This document shows, piece after piece, positions 56,105 through 64,000 of a DNA stretch of 64,000 bases. Under the pieces are notes generated by a model that was not told the DNA's origin, searched no databases, and was given only the letters and a program-made list of their open reading frames with translations. A program made the position numbers and the translations under genes. Source of the stretch: an uncultured Gammaproteobacteria bacterium (lineage in GTDB: Bacteria > Pseudomonadota > Gammaproteobacteria > Berkiellales > Berkiellaceae); assembly GCA_902826485.1 (NCBI GenBank), contig CADEEZ010000004.1, positions 98,582-162,581 on the forward strand, in the 5' to 3' direction. Positions within the stretch are counted from its first letter, which is position 1; the number at the start of each line of letters is the position of its first letter.

Positions 56105-56315
56105 ATCACGTCCTTAAAATCGGTTTTGACCGATGAAAAGAAAACTAACTTTGACTATTTTTATTCATCGGTATTTCAATTACTTACAGCATAACGGTTT
56201 TGGGGGCAGAAACAAAGAAACTCGCGAGATTTGCTTTGAAATAGAGGGAATAAAGCATTAACTTTGGGCAGTTTTGTAACCAACAAAGCGTTTATTTAAA
56301 GTTAACTAGTTAATT

Positions 56316-57044
56316 TTAAACTTGACCCCACTGTAAACCCACTGTTAAAAAATGTGCGTTTGGCTGATATTCTGCTTTTCCTGAAATGGCACCATTGCTC
56401 ACAGGAAATTCAATTCTGCCACACAGATGGTAGTTATACTCAAACCTTAAATTGGTATTTTTATTCATAACCGGAATATCGATGCCCACACCCAATAAAT
56501 ACCCTGTTTTGTGGTGAGACACATTTGTGTCGAGTAGCCTAACAGGTATAGCAGGATTATTAACATTTTCTGCAACCAAATGCAGCCGATTGGTGCTACG
56601 CTCTATGCCTGCCCGAACAAAAGGCGTAATCGATTCCCAACCTCTGTAACCGACTCGGCCGGAAACTCCATAAAAGAAATCACGCTCATATCGGGCTCTA
56701 AACAAATAATTATCGCCACTTGAATCTCGGGCATAAAAGCTATGTGCATCATCGATGCCATTCCAGTCTAAATTCAAATTCAAACCCAAGGTCACTAACT
56801 CTTCTTTCCAGTTATACCCCACAAAGATACCACCCAACCACCCGTTATCAGCTAGGTGTCTTTCGGTATTGAGTGTGTCTGGTCCTGCTTGAGCATTAAT
56901 TTTTAAAGTACCCTCTTGCCACATCAACCCTGTTCTGGCACCCAACTCCCAGCCATGAACCATATAAGCTTTTACACTGCTATGGGCTAACAGAATACCT
57001 GAACTGAACAACAAAGCAGGCAAGAGGGCGTTACGACGATCCAT
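56316..57044 (-). CDS. outer-membrane beta-barrel protein (paralogue 1)
   Basis: Product of 242 residues with a signal peptide (LLPALLFSSGILLAHSSVKA). The mature part is an eight-stranded-type barrel: GWELGARTGLMWQEG, GWLGGIFVGYNW, FFYGVSGRVGYRGWESITPF, HHKTGYLLGVGIDIPV and ending FLTVGLQWGQV. It is collinear with the gene at 57212, including GWLGG, H-H-x-T-G-Y-L and the C-terminal FLT(V/I)GL.W.QV. The final residue is Val rather than the aromatic usual for outer-membrane barrels. Similar proteins occur as surface antigens in Coxiella/Legionella relatives; function unknown. Confidence 0.78.
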   Translation of the reverse strand: MDRRNALLPALLFSSGILLAHSSVKAYMVHGWELGARTGLMWQEGTLKINAQAGPDTLNTERHLADNGWLGGIFVGYNWKEELVTLGLNLNLDWNGIDDAHSFYARDSSGDNYLFRARYERDFFYGVSGRVGYRGWESITPFVRAGIERSTNRLHLVAENVNNPAIPVRLLDTNVSHHKTGYLLGVGIDIPVMNKNTNLRFEYNYHLCGRIEFPVSNGAISGKAEYQPNAHFLTVGLQWGQV

Positions 57045-57154
57045 TGTTATAACCTTTTAATTATTTTTTAAAAAAAAGAAATATGATTATCTCTATATAA
57101 CCATATAAGTTTGAAACGTAGTTTTGTCAAGAAAGACTGGATATTTAAGCGGGT

Positions 57155-57189
57155 AAAACTGGGCAAACGCCTTCATGGCATTTGCCCAG
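57155..57189 (-). terminator. Rho-independent terminator of the 57212-57928 gene
   Basis: CTGGGCAAACGCC (57159-57171) and GGCATTTGCCCAG (57177-57189) form a 13-bp stem with one mismatch and a five-base loop; on the minus strand TTTT follows. It lies 23 bases after the stop of the barrel gene. Confidence 0.85.
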
Positions 57190-57211
57190 ATTCGGGGTGT
57201 GTTAAGTCAAA

Positions 57212-57928
57212 TTAAACTTGACTCCACAACAACCCAATTGTTAAGAAATGTGCTTTTGGTTTGATGTCGGCACGGCCTGCGATAAGACCGCTAGAGAAAT
57301 CAAACTCTGCACGATTTTGCCAGTGGTATTGATATTCAAGACGCACATTTGTGTGGTTATTGAATACAGGGATATCCATACCTAAACCCACTAAATAACC
57401 TGTTTCGTGGTGTGATTTAGTAAAACCAAGCTGTCTGACAGGTACTGCAACAGTAGAATCGATATCAAGACTCAATTCATTACGTACTCTTTCAATACCG
57501 AGGCGAATGAAAGGTGCCGCGAAATCCCATTGTTTGTAACCCAAACGAGCTGAAAGACCATAAATGAAATCTTTTTCAAAGCGAGCCGTGTTTAAAAAGT
57601 TTGCACCTGCACTATTGGCCGCTAAAAACTGATGACTGTCATCAGCATTTAACCAATCAGCAGATAAATCAAGACCGAATAAAAGGGAGTTGCAAACCCA
57701 GTTGTAACCCACCCATAAACCACCTAACCAACCATTGTCATGAAGGTTGTGGCTGTAATTTAAAGTGGGCGCGCCACCTGTAAAAGCACTGTTTACATTT
57801 AAATCTTCATCATGTTGCCAGGCATAACCAACACGACCACCTAATTCAAAGCCATGCTGTAATGCAGCTTGTGCAGTACCCGCCATTAAGGCAGATGTCG
57901 CAATAGCTAATGCTACTAATTTCTTCAT
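57212..57928 (-). CDS. outer-membrane beta-barrel protein (paralogue 2)
   Basis: Product of 238 residues. Clear signal peptide MKKLVALAIATSALMAGTAQA. Barrel strands GFELGGRVGYAWQ, NGWLGGLWVGYNWVCNSLLF, FIYGLSARLGYKQWDFAAPF, HHETGYLVGLGMDIPVFN and the end FLTIGLLWSQV match paralogue 1 throughout. It has its own terminator, so the pair is not simply one operon. Probably an abundant surface protein given its well-formed signals; ligand unknown. Confidence 0.8.
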   Translation of the reverse strand: MKKLVALAIATSALMAGTAQAALQHGFELGGRVGYAWQHDEDLNVNSAFTGGAPTLNYSHNLHDNGWLGGLWVGYNWVCNSLLFGLDLSADWLNADDSHQFLAANSAGANFLNTARFEKDFIYGLSARLGYKQWDFAAPFIRLGIERVRNELSLDIDSTVAVPVRQLGFTKSHHETGYLVGLGMDIPVFNNHTNVRLEYQYHWQNRAEFDFSSGLIAGRADIKPKAHFLTIGLLWSQV

Positions 57929-58262
57929 AAAAACACCCCATAATAAGTTATAACATCTTCATTATAGAAGCCGCACGATAAATTAAGTACTTCCTGCTCT
58001 TAAATCTCATCCTAACGACATTCAGGGTTATTTATCTGCTTAGTCTCTGAAAACTTTATAAATTTAAACAAAAAATAAAATTAATTTTCTTCTGACAAAT
58101 TATTGACGCTAAATTTATATTAATTATTGAATATGCTGCCAATATATTGACACAAAACTGAAGGTAAAAAGTAAAATATCACAAAATAGGTTGACTTTCA
58201 GTGATTCTGCTAAACTATAACCAGCTTTATTTATTTTAGATTTTATTTCAATGGGAGCGTAT
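57929..58262. other. AT-rich intergenic region with divergent promoters
   Basis: About 330 bases between the minus-strand barrel gene and the plus-strand holin-like gene. A candidate plus-strand promoter is TTGACT (58191-58196) and TATAAC (58216-58221) with a long 19-base spacer. GGGAG lies five bases before the ATG at 58263. No RNA gene or other reading frame is convincing. Confidence 0.45.
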
Positions 58263-58592
58263 ATGAATAATAAGTGTGGCTGTTGTAAATTAAGCTCAAT
58301 TAGCTTAGGTATTGCTGCTGCGGCAGTTTCGGCTTTGTGCATGTTAGTGCTTGGTGTGTTAGCCATGCAATATGGCATGGGGGCAGAATGGATCAAAATG
58401 GTTGGAAGCGTATATAAAGGATATGCTGCAACGTGGCATGGTATTGGAATAGGTGCTGCTTATGCCGCAGTAGAAGGCTTTGTTGCTGGTTTAGTCTTTG
58501 GCTGGATATATAATATCTGCGTATGCTGCATTGGCTCTTGCTGCAAGTGCTGCAAAATGGATAAAGATAAGCAAATAACGCCTACAGGTTAA
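58263..58592 (+). CDS. Cys-rich holin-like small membrane protein
   Basis: Product of 109 residues from the ATG at 58263. It contains MNNKCGCCKLSS, a Gly/Ala-rich hydrophobic helix, a central Tyr-rich stretch (SVYKGYAATWHGIGIGAAYA), a second helix and a Cys-rich end (CVCCIGSCCKCCKMDK). Proteins of this form in Coxiella and Legionella are labelled bacteriophage holin, but no phage gene is near. Cys clusters at both ends suggest lipidation, metal binding or cross-linking on one membrane face. Ends before a strong shared terminator. Function unknown. Confidence 0.65.
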   Translation: MNNKCGCCKLSSISLGIAAAAVSALCMLVLGVLAMQYGMGAEWIKMVGSVYKGYAATWHGIGIGAAYAAVEGFVAGLVFGWIYNICVCCIGSCCKCCKMDKDKQITPTG

Positions 58593-58603
58593 TGCTTATT
58601 AAA

Positions 58604-58639
58604 AAAATCAGTCGCTACGCTTTTGTAGCGACTGATTTT
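58604..58639. terminator. bidirectional Rho-independent terminator
   Basis: AAAATCAGTCGCTAC (58604-58618) and GTAGCGACTGATTTT (58625-58639) form a perfect 15-bp stem with loop GCTTTT. A-rich on the left and T-rich on the right, it serves the holin-like gene (plus) and the OTU-like gene (minus). Confidence 0.93.
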
Positions 58640-58648
58640 AAAGACAAT

Positions 58649-59584
58649 TTAAACTGTTTTTTTATACGTTTTTTTACTAAAATCCAAAGCGCGTGCTTGC
58701 TGCATCTCTAAGGCGATGTCTTCATTGACTTCAGCGCCATCTAAAAAATCAATTGCTTCTTCTAAAGCGAATTGCTTTGCCAACTTTTCATCAGCACTGA
58801 TTTGTTGCATCGGTGTATAATTTGCATAAGGATTGATTTCTACTGGCAAGGCAAAGACGTGTTTTAAGAAAAAATTTTCTTTACGTTGCCAAATGTCACT
58901 GCCATTCATATTTTTACTTTTAGTGAGAATAAAAGGATCTTGAGAATCTACGTACATAATTTGATCTTCACATTCTGCAGGGACTAAATCAAAAAACAAA
59001 GAATCCAACTCATGATAAACAAAAACAGAATCAAAGTGATCTGTTCCATTATGCAATACTCGCATGTTAAATGTACTATCCATGTCTATGGGCAATGCTG
59101 AAAGCTCAGAAAAATTTTCTGCTGTGAGCGGATTGATTTCTGCGTTTTTAAAATTAATTAAATTCAAACCAAATAATTGGCATAATTGAAAGAGTTCATG
59201 GGCCTCTGTAAACTTATCTTTTAATTCACACAAAAGATTTAGAGCGATATCTTCGTCATATTTATTTACCTGCGTCTCAAACAACAATCTCATCGCAGGC
59301 CCAACAAATAATTCTAAATCTCTTAATGTGTGAATATTTTTTTGAATAAATGAACCAAAGTTACCCGGATGTAATTGCTGAATAAGGGGAATGCCATGAA
59401 AACGATTTAAACAATGAAAAAAGTCTCTGAACCCATCTAAGTTTTCAGTGATTAAATCATTTAATTTTTCTTTTGTATCAAAACAACTTTGTGCTTGAAC
59501 AAAAAGTGACGCAAATTGACAGGCAATGCTATACACACCGCACGTGCCGTCCCCGGTTTGATGTACTTTTACAAAGTCTGTCAT
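58649..59584 (-). CDS. OTU-like cysteine protease (deubiquitinase-type), candidate effector
   Basis: Product of 311 residues from the ATG at 59584; an in-frame GTG lies nine bases earlier. Residues 10-20 read TGDGTCGVYSI, matching the OTU motif D-G-x-C with Asp12 and nucleophile Cys15. GTDHFDSVFVY near 181-190 matches the OTU histidine strand H-(Y/F)-D-S-V (His183). Spacing of about 170 residues fits OTU enzymes, which cleave ubiquitin chains. Bacteria have no ubiquitin, so the target would be in a host cell, as for Legionella Lot proteins. No signal peptide. The catalytic call rests on motifs only. Confidence 0.62.
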   Translation of the reverse strand: MTDFVKVHQTGDGTCGVYSIACQFASLFVQAQSCFDTKEKLNDLITENLDGFRDFFHCLNRFHGIPLIQQLHPGNFGSFIQKNIHTLRDLELFVGPAMRLLFETQVNKYDEDIALNLLCELKDKFTEAHELFQLCQLFGLNLINFKNAEINPLTAENFSELSALPIDMDSTFNMRVLHNGTDHFDSVFVYHELDSLFFDLVPAECEDQIMYVDSQDPFILTKSKNMNGSDIWQRKENFFLKHVFALPVEINPYANYTPMQQISADEKLAKQFALEEAIDFLDGAEVNEDIALEMQQARALDFSKKTYKKTV

Positions 59585-59697
59585 TAGGTTCACCTAGTTC
59601 ACTTTCATTTCTTACTTTACATCATATAAGAGAAAGACAAACGACAGAAACCAGATCAGACGAAAGCAGTGTTAATTAAGACGAACGGTAGCTTAAA

Positions 59698-60909
59698 TTA
59701 AGACAAGCCCATTGCCTGATGCGCAAACCATTTTTTTAATTTAGGCAAACCATTTGTTTTATCCAAACCCCAATTCCGAATGAGCTTGATAAGCGGATTT
59801 TGACTCATAAATAATTTATTTAACGTTGTCATGCTGTGCCGAACGGCTTCGTTTTTGGCGATTCTTTCACGATAATATCGCTGAATAAGCTGATTACTAC
59901 CTAAATCTCTTTGATTATTCCCTTGTTTGATTAAAAGCGCGCTTAATGCGATGACATCTTGAAACCCTAAGTTTGCGCCTAATCCTGCCAAAGGATGTAT
60001 CACATGGGCACTATCGCCCACCAACACGATTCTGTCTGAACCATAAGATTGTGCTTGTAAGCTTTTTAACATAAAGCTTTTTCTTACGCCCACTAAGCGT
60101 AAATTACCCAATATATTTTCTGAGCATTGCGTCAGTGCATGATTAAACTCTGGTTCTATTAAAGCAAGTAAATTTTCAGAAATTTGACTAGGCTGTGTCC
60201 AGACTATGGATATTTTATTGGGATCAGATAAGGGCAATAATGCCAACGGTCCCCCCTCACCAAATCGTTGATAAGCCGTATTTTGATGATTTTTTTCACA
60301 GTGAATCGTCGCAACAATGGCAGATTGTTCATAATATTTAAAGGTGACAGGTAATCCTGCTTGAGATCTAAGCCAAGAATCTGCCCCATCTGCGCCTACT
60401 AATAAGCGAGAATAGATAATCGTCTCATCTGATAATTTTATCCCAATGATATCAGGATTATCCCGACTTAATTCGATGGGCTGTTTTACCAACCAAGTTA
60501 ATTGGCCATTATCGAGATAATATTTTAGTTTAGCTAATAAGGCTTGTATTATAATATTTTGCTCAACAATATGACCCAATATGGGCACGCCTAAAGACAG
60601 CGCATCGAACGTAATTTGGCTACTGCCTTTACCATCCCATACGATCATATGTGCATACGGGCACACTCGTTTGCTCACAATATCTCCCCAGACTTCCAAC
60701 GTTTGTAAAAAAGCAGATGTCTCGGGCGTTAAAGCCAATACGCGCATGTCAAACACATCTGGATTAAAATCAATTTTTTTATCGGGATGAATGTGTTTGT
60801 CTATTATTGTAACGGTAAAATTATTTTGCAAAAGAACCAAAGCTTGAGATAAGCCTATTAACCCTGCCCCTAATATCGTGATGTGATTCGTGATAGTCAA
60901 GTTAGGCAA
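59698..60909 (-). CDS. ubiI: UbiH/UbiF/VisC-family FAD monooxygenase (UbiI-like)
   Basis: FAD-dependent aromatic hydroxylase of 403 residues, by position the ubiI (visC) gene, which hydroxylates the ubiquinone precursor ring at C5. ILGAGLIGLSQALVL (FAD GxGxxG), VGADGADSWLRS (DG motif) and VLVGDSAHVIHPLAGLGANL (GD motif) are present; the last reads G-L-G where most have G-Q-G. It follows ubiH with an eight-base overlap. The exact ring position cannot be told from sequence, hence the cautious symbol. Confidence 0.82.
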   Translation of the reverse strand: MPNLTITNHITILGAGLIGLSQALVLLQNNFTVTIIDKHIHPDKKIDFNPDVFDMRVLALTPETSAFLQTLEVWGDIVSKRVCPYAHMIVWDGKGSSQITFDALSLGVPILGHIVEQNIIIQALLAKLKYYLDNGQLTWLVKQPIELSRDNPDIIGIKLSDETIIYSRLLVGADGADSWLRSQAGLPVTFKYYEQSAIVATIHCEKNHQNTAYQRFGEGGPLALLPLSDPNKISIVWTQPSQISENLLALIEPEFNHALTQCSENILGNLRLVGVRKSFMLKSLQAQSYGSDRIVLVGDSAHVIHPLAGLGANLGFQDVIALSALLIKQGNNQRDLGSNQLIQRYYRERIAKNEAVRHSMTTLNKLFMSQNPLIKLIRNWGLDKTNGLPKLKKWFAHQAMGLS

Positions 60910-62140
60910 TCCCCATGCTTTTTTCTGTAAAGTATTGCTTAATCGATAAATTATCTAAGCAGAGCAAACTCATGCCTTTTAGCCAAGTGGGTAATCGTTG
61001 GCTTGAATAATAAGTGGCAATCTTATCAGTTGTTTGAATATAATCTTGTTGTACTGTTTTTCGCGCTTTATCATAATCATTTAACATAGCCGCTGAGCCA
61101 ATATAGGCTTGTTCTGTGTTTTGAGTAAATAGATTAACAAGGCTGGCAATATCTTGAATACTCAAATTAAACCCTTGAGCGGCAATAGGATGTAGAAAAT
61201 GCGCAGAATTACCCATTAATAGGGCTCTTCGAGCTATTTGCTGCTTTGCTATTTTCATGTTTAGGGGCACTTGAATTCTGTTGGTGATTGCTTCAAACGC
61301 TAATCGCCCTCCCATCAAATTTTTTAATTTTGCTAAAAAATCTTCCGCGGTTAAATCTTGAGTGCACTTTGCAAGTTGAGATGGCATGGTGAGTACCATT
61401 GTCATCTGCTCACCTGAGCCATAAGGCAATAAAGCAAGTGCCCCTCCTTCTTGGGTAAATCGCTCATACGCAATATAGTCATGATGTTGATTTAACTTAA
61501 CATTGGCAATAATGGCCGTATGACCATAATCAAAATCACTGTCTGATATCCCTAGGCTTTTTTTGACCAGCGAATGGGGGCCATCAGAACCAATCACGCA
61601 CTTTGTATTGATGGTCATAGGCTTATTATTTTGAGCGACATCAAGATAAGCTACTTGCCAACCGCCAGTAATAGGCTTAATGGCAACCTGCGTACTGGGT
61701 TGCACCCAGGTCAGCATTTTGCAAGATTGGCACTTTTCTTGTAAGCGGGCAAGTAATAAATTTTCAAGGAGCTTAATTTGAATAATATAACCAAGCGCGT
61801 CATAATTTTTAGGCGAATGAAAATGAAACTGACCCAATGCTTTTTGCATCGAGACTTTTACCTGTTTAATTGGTGTCAAAAAACCACTTGTATTTACTTC
61901 TTCAGGCCAAATACCTAAATTATCAAAAAATAGTTTTGTGCCTTGGTTAATGGCCAAAGTTTTTTGATTAAAATCATGACAATGTTGATTTTCATTGTCT
62001 GCAGGGGTAGGTTCTTTTTGCTCTAACACTAATAACCGTAAATGGGGGCAAGATTGCATCAAACTTAATGCCAAAGTTGCACCTACTAATCCGCCCCCAA
62101 TGATCACTAAATCAAAATCGACCTGCTGATTTTTGTGCAT
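60902..62140 (-). CDS. ubiH: 2-octaprenyl-6-methoxyphenol hydroxylase UbiH
   Basis: FAD monooxygenase of 412 residues, C1 hydroxylation in ubiquinone synthesis. DLVIIGGGLVGATLALSL, GSDGPHSLVKKSLG and LLMGNSAHFLHPIAAQGFNL are seen. GN instead of GD in the last motif is the mark of UbiH within the family. Start overlaps the pepP stop by one base (TAATG). With coq7 in this window it indicates an aerobic ubiquinone pathway. Confidence 0.9.
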   Translation of the reverse strand: MHKNQQVDFDLVIIGGGLVGATLALSLMQSCPHLRLLVLEQKEPTPADNENQHCHDFNQKTLAINQGTKLFFDNLGIWPEEVNTSGFLTPIKQVKVSMQKALGQFHFHSPKNYDALGYIIQIKLLENLLLARLQEKCQSCKMLTWVQPSTQVAIKPITGGWQVAYLDVAQNNKPMTINTKCVIGSDGPHSLVKKSLGISDSDFDYGHTAIIANVKLNQHHDYIAYERFTQEGGALALLPYGSGEQMTMVLTMPSQLAKCTQDLTAEDFLAKLKNLMGGRLAFEAITNRIQVPLNMKIAKQQIARRALLMGNSAHFLHPIAAQGFNLSIQDIASLVNLFTQNTEQAYIGSAAMLNDYDKARKTVQQDYIQTTDKIATYYSSQRLPTWLKGMSLLCLDNLSIKQYFTEKSMGIA

Positions 62141-63459
62141 TATTGGCTCATGAGATGCTGAATATCTGAAATGGTTTTGGGCGCAGCTTCCGTTAAATTT
62201 TTATGCCCAAGTTCAGTCACCAGAATATCGTCTTCTATTCTAATGCCTATGCCCAACCATTTTGGGTCTAGATGAGTGTTTTTTAATAACAATGAAGAGA
62301 AATAAAGCCCAGGCTCTACGGTTAACACCATACCTGGCGCTAATTTTCTAGATTGATTGTCTACTTTGTATTCGCCGGTATCATGCACATCTATCCCTAA
62401 CCAATGCCCTGAATTGTGCATATAAAAAGGCTGATAGAGATTTTTTTGAATGATACCTTGTTTATCGTCTTGCAATATTTTTAAATCGAGTAGCCCTTGC
62501 ACCATGATATCTAAGACTTTATCTTGAATGTCGCTGAAAGCAACGCCGGGTTTAATAATATTGATCGCCGCCACTTGGGCTGCCAGCACCAATTCATAAA
62601 TCGCTTGTTGCGGCGCACTAAATTGGCCATTGACGGGAAAAGTGCGTGTGATATCCGCACAATAATATTGGTATTCACATGCCGCATCGACTAATACTAA
62701 GTCTTTATCTACTAATTTTTTATTATTATTCACATAATGCAAAATGCACGCATTCTCTCCTCCCCCCACAATACTGGTATAAGCAGGCGAACGCGCACCT
62801 TGCGCATAAAATTCGTGAATATATTCTGCCTCTAGAGCATATTCCATCATACCAGGCTTGGTTTTTTGCATGGCGCGTATATGGGCTTGACAAGAAATAT
62901 CGGCGGCTTTTTGCAGTAACACAATTTCTTCAGGCTGTTTAAATAATCGCATTTCATGCAAAATTTTTCTAGCGTCTTTTAGGGTATCTGGACTCGTGGC
63001 GCCTTTACGATTTTTTGACTTAAGGGTATTGATCCAATCCATTATCTGTTTGTGCCAGCTGGGTGATGCACCAAAATCAAAATAAATTTGCTTTGCGCCT
63101 TGCAGTAGAGCCAACATTTTAAACGTTAGCGCATCTAATGAAAAAACGTCGGTAAATTGTTTGGTTTGTTTCATCCCCTCGACGCCTAACCGTGGCCCCA
63201 CCCACTGAATTTCCATGGTGTCTGAGTCTTTACAAAATAATATCGATTCAGCCCCCGCCGACGTTTTTTTAATGACCAGGAATAAATCGGTTTCTTCTAG
63301 ACCAGTTAAATAATAAAAATCACTATTTTGCCTATAGCCATATTCTGTGTCGTTGCTGCGAATTTTGGCTTCTGCAGATTTTAAAAGAAGAACCGATTCA
63401 GTGGGCAGTTGGTCGATAAGTTTTTGAACACGTGCAATATAATGCTTAGTGTAATCCAT
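62140..63459 (-). CDS. pepP: Xaa-Pro aminopeptidase
   Basis: Dimanganese peptidase (439 residues) that removes an N-terminal residue before proline. An N-terminal creatinase-like domain is followed by the pita-bread fold with metal ligands in LVLVDAACEYQYYCADITRTFPV (two Asp), NSGHWLGIDVHDTGEY (His), LTVEPGLYFS (Glu) and GIRIEDDILVTE (Glu). Overlaps the ygfB-type gene by 14 bases. The ygfB-pepP-ubiH-ubiI order equals that of E. coli. Confidence 0.95.
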   Translation of the reverse strand: MDYTKHYIARVQKLIDQLPTESVLLLKSAEAKIRSNDTEYGYRQNSDFYYLTGLEETDLFLVIKKTSAGAESILFCKDSDTMEIQWVGPRLGVEGMKQTKQFTDVFSLDALTFKMLALLQGAKQIYFDFGASPSWHKQIMDWINTLKSKNRKGATSPDTLKDARKILHEMRLFKQPEEIVLLQKAADISCQAHIRAMQKTKPGMMEYALEAEYIHEFYAQGARSPAYTSIVGGGENACILHYVNNNKKLVDKDLVLVDAACEYQYYCADITRTFPVNGQFSAPQQAIYELVLAAQVAAINIIKPGVAFSDIQDKVLDIMVQGLLDLKILQDDKQGIIQKNLYQPFYMHNSGHWLGIDVHDTGEYKVDNQSRKLAPGMVLTVEPGLYFSSLLLKNTHLDPKWLGIGIRIEDDILVTELGHKNLTEAAPKTISDIQHLMSQ

Positions 63460-64000
63460 GATTGCTTTGTCCTTGTAATATCAACGTCTCTGAACATTCT
63501 TCGAAAATGAGAATGGTGGCGATTTTTAAATATTCGACCAATTCGATATAATTTTTTTCACTTTCGTTATTTTCTTCTGCGTGCGGATCGAGTTTTTGAA
63601 TTTGGGCAATGTCTTCTAATGCTTCTCTCACATTAGGCTGACTCCAAATAGCCGGTTCAGGGCTACCTAAGCCTAAGCCATAAATAAACCCTTTACACCA
63701 ATCAGCAACCGCCTGCAGCCTGATTTCAATCGGCTCCTCGTCATCGGGTAACAACAAACCCAGTTGGCAGAGGGGGTGGGTTAAATCTTGAAAACAGCAC
63801 TTTAATAATTTTTCGAGTTGCTGAGTGCAGGCTTCTGGCAAATGACTAAGTTCTTCAGCTAATATAGTCTTTTCGATTTGCGCTAGCCAATAAGCTAGGT
63901 CTTTTTCACGGCCCGTACAAATAATCCCCAAGCATAAGCCCTGAATCTCTGAGAGCACATAAGGGCTTTGGTGAGTATCTAAAAATTCGCTTAAGGCATT
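63446..64000 (-). CDS. YgfB/YecA-type UPF0149 protein, 5' end outside window
   Basis: Partial gene: the frame stays open to the window edge. The codons before the GTG at 63958 read NALSEFLDTHQSPY, a normal continuation, so that GTG is not the start. The part seen (185 codons) contains EIQGLCLGIICTG, CQLGLLLPDDEEPIEIRLQA, VADWCKGFIYGLGLG and LVEYLKIATILIFEE, as in UPF0149 (YgfB) proteins. Function is poorly known; it heads the pepP-ubiH-ubiI operon. Confidence 0.9.
   Translation of the reverse strand, partial: NALSEFLDTHQSPYVLSEIQGLCLGIICTGREKDLAYWLAQIEKTILAEELSHLPEACTQQLEKLLKCCFQDLTHPLCQLGLLLPDDEEPIEIRLQAVADWCKGFIYGLGLGSPEPAIWSQPNVREALEDIAQIQKLDPHAEENNESEKNYIELVEYLKIATILIFEECSETLILQGQSNHGLH

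Noticed and set aside
58263-58592. Prophage or lysis cassette
   Set aside because: Only a holin-like label supports it; no endolysin, capsid, integrase or attachment-site repeat was seen around it.
63446-63958. Complete YgfB gene starting at the GTG at 63958
   Set aside because: The frame stays open for 14 more codons to the window edge with sensible sequence, so the gene is cut off rather than complete.

Overview
The window looks like a chromosomal segment of a low-GC gammaproteobacterium of the Legionellales/Coxiellaceae kind that lives with or inside eukaryotic cells. Two things suggest this. The housekeeping genes and their order are gammaproteobacterial: accBC-prmA, dusB-fis, rppH-ptsP, lgt-thyA-folA, ygfB-pepP-ubiH-ubiI, rpoS, ihfB, mutH and coq7. 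Scattered between them are large proteins with eukaryotic-like features: ankyrin repeats, F-box-like segments, C-terminal CaaX boxes, patatins, OTU- and Ulp1-like cysteine protease motifs, and a long Ser/Pro-rich disordered protein. The genus is not determined; an amoeba-associated bacterium in the Berkiella/Aquicella/Legionella range is a guess. No secretion-system genes, tRNA, rRNA, CRISPR array, insertion sequence or prophage was seen.

Layout. 1-5 kb: 5' part of thymidine kinase, a PnuC-like gene with two in-frame stops, a phosphotransferase-fold protein lacking its catalytic Asp, an amino-acid permease, a fused MsrB-MsrA and purU behind a strong leader hairpin. 5-14 kb: a protease-like effector candidate, a zinc-type ABC importer (permease and binding protein, no ATPase) with a His-rich porin-like protein, and two tandem coiled-coil paralogues ending in a HicA-like segment. 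14-25 kb: a small ankyrin protein with a CaaX end, EamA transporter, glutaminase, a redoxin fused to a degenerate 2OG-oxygenase-like domain, ung, a patatin, mutH, an MFS transporter, a SEL1-repeat lipoprotein, an outer-membrane barrel and ihfB. 25-33 kb: rpoS, three tandem ankyrin/F-box-like genes (one with a CaaX end), DUF2970, a ZapB-like coiled coil, an orphan BufA1-type precursor, coq7 and a large patatin.

32.7-35.7 kb: groESL with a sigma32-like promoter and a CIRCE operator, flanked on both sides by small genes with double-glycine-type leaders. 35.8-45.4 kb: dsbD, aroQ-accB-accC-prmA, dusB-fis and purH-purD. 45.7-50.4 kb: the Ser/Pro-rich protein, an acyltransferase-like gene and a coiled-coil protein. 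50.4-56.1 kb: folA, thyA, lgt, a TSUP permease, ptsP and rppH on the minus strand. 56.3-59.6 kb: two paralogous outer-membrane barrels, a Cys-rich holin-like membrane protein and an OTU-like protein. 59.7-64 kb: two ubiquinone-pathway FAD monooxygenases, pepP and a ygfB-type gene running off the window.

The conserved genes cover folate and one-carbon metabolism (purU, thyA, folA, purH, purD), fatty-acid initiation (accBC), ubiquinone synthesis (coq7, ubiH, ubiI) and stress response (rpoS, groESL, msrBA). The accessory genes are best read as candidate host-directed proteins, several in tandem paralogous sets. That reading is inference: no translocation signal was tested.
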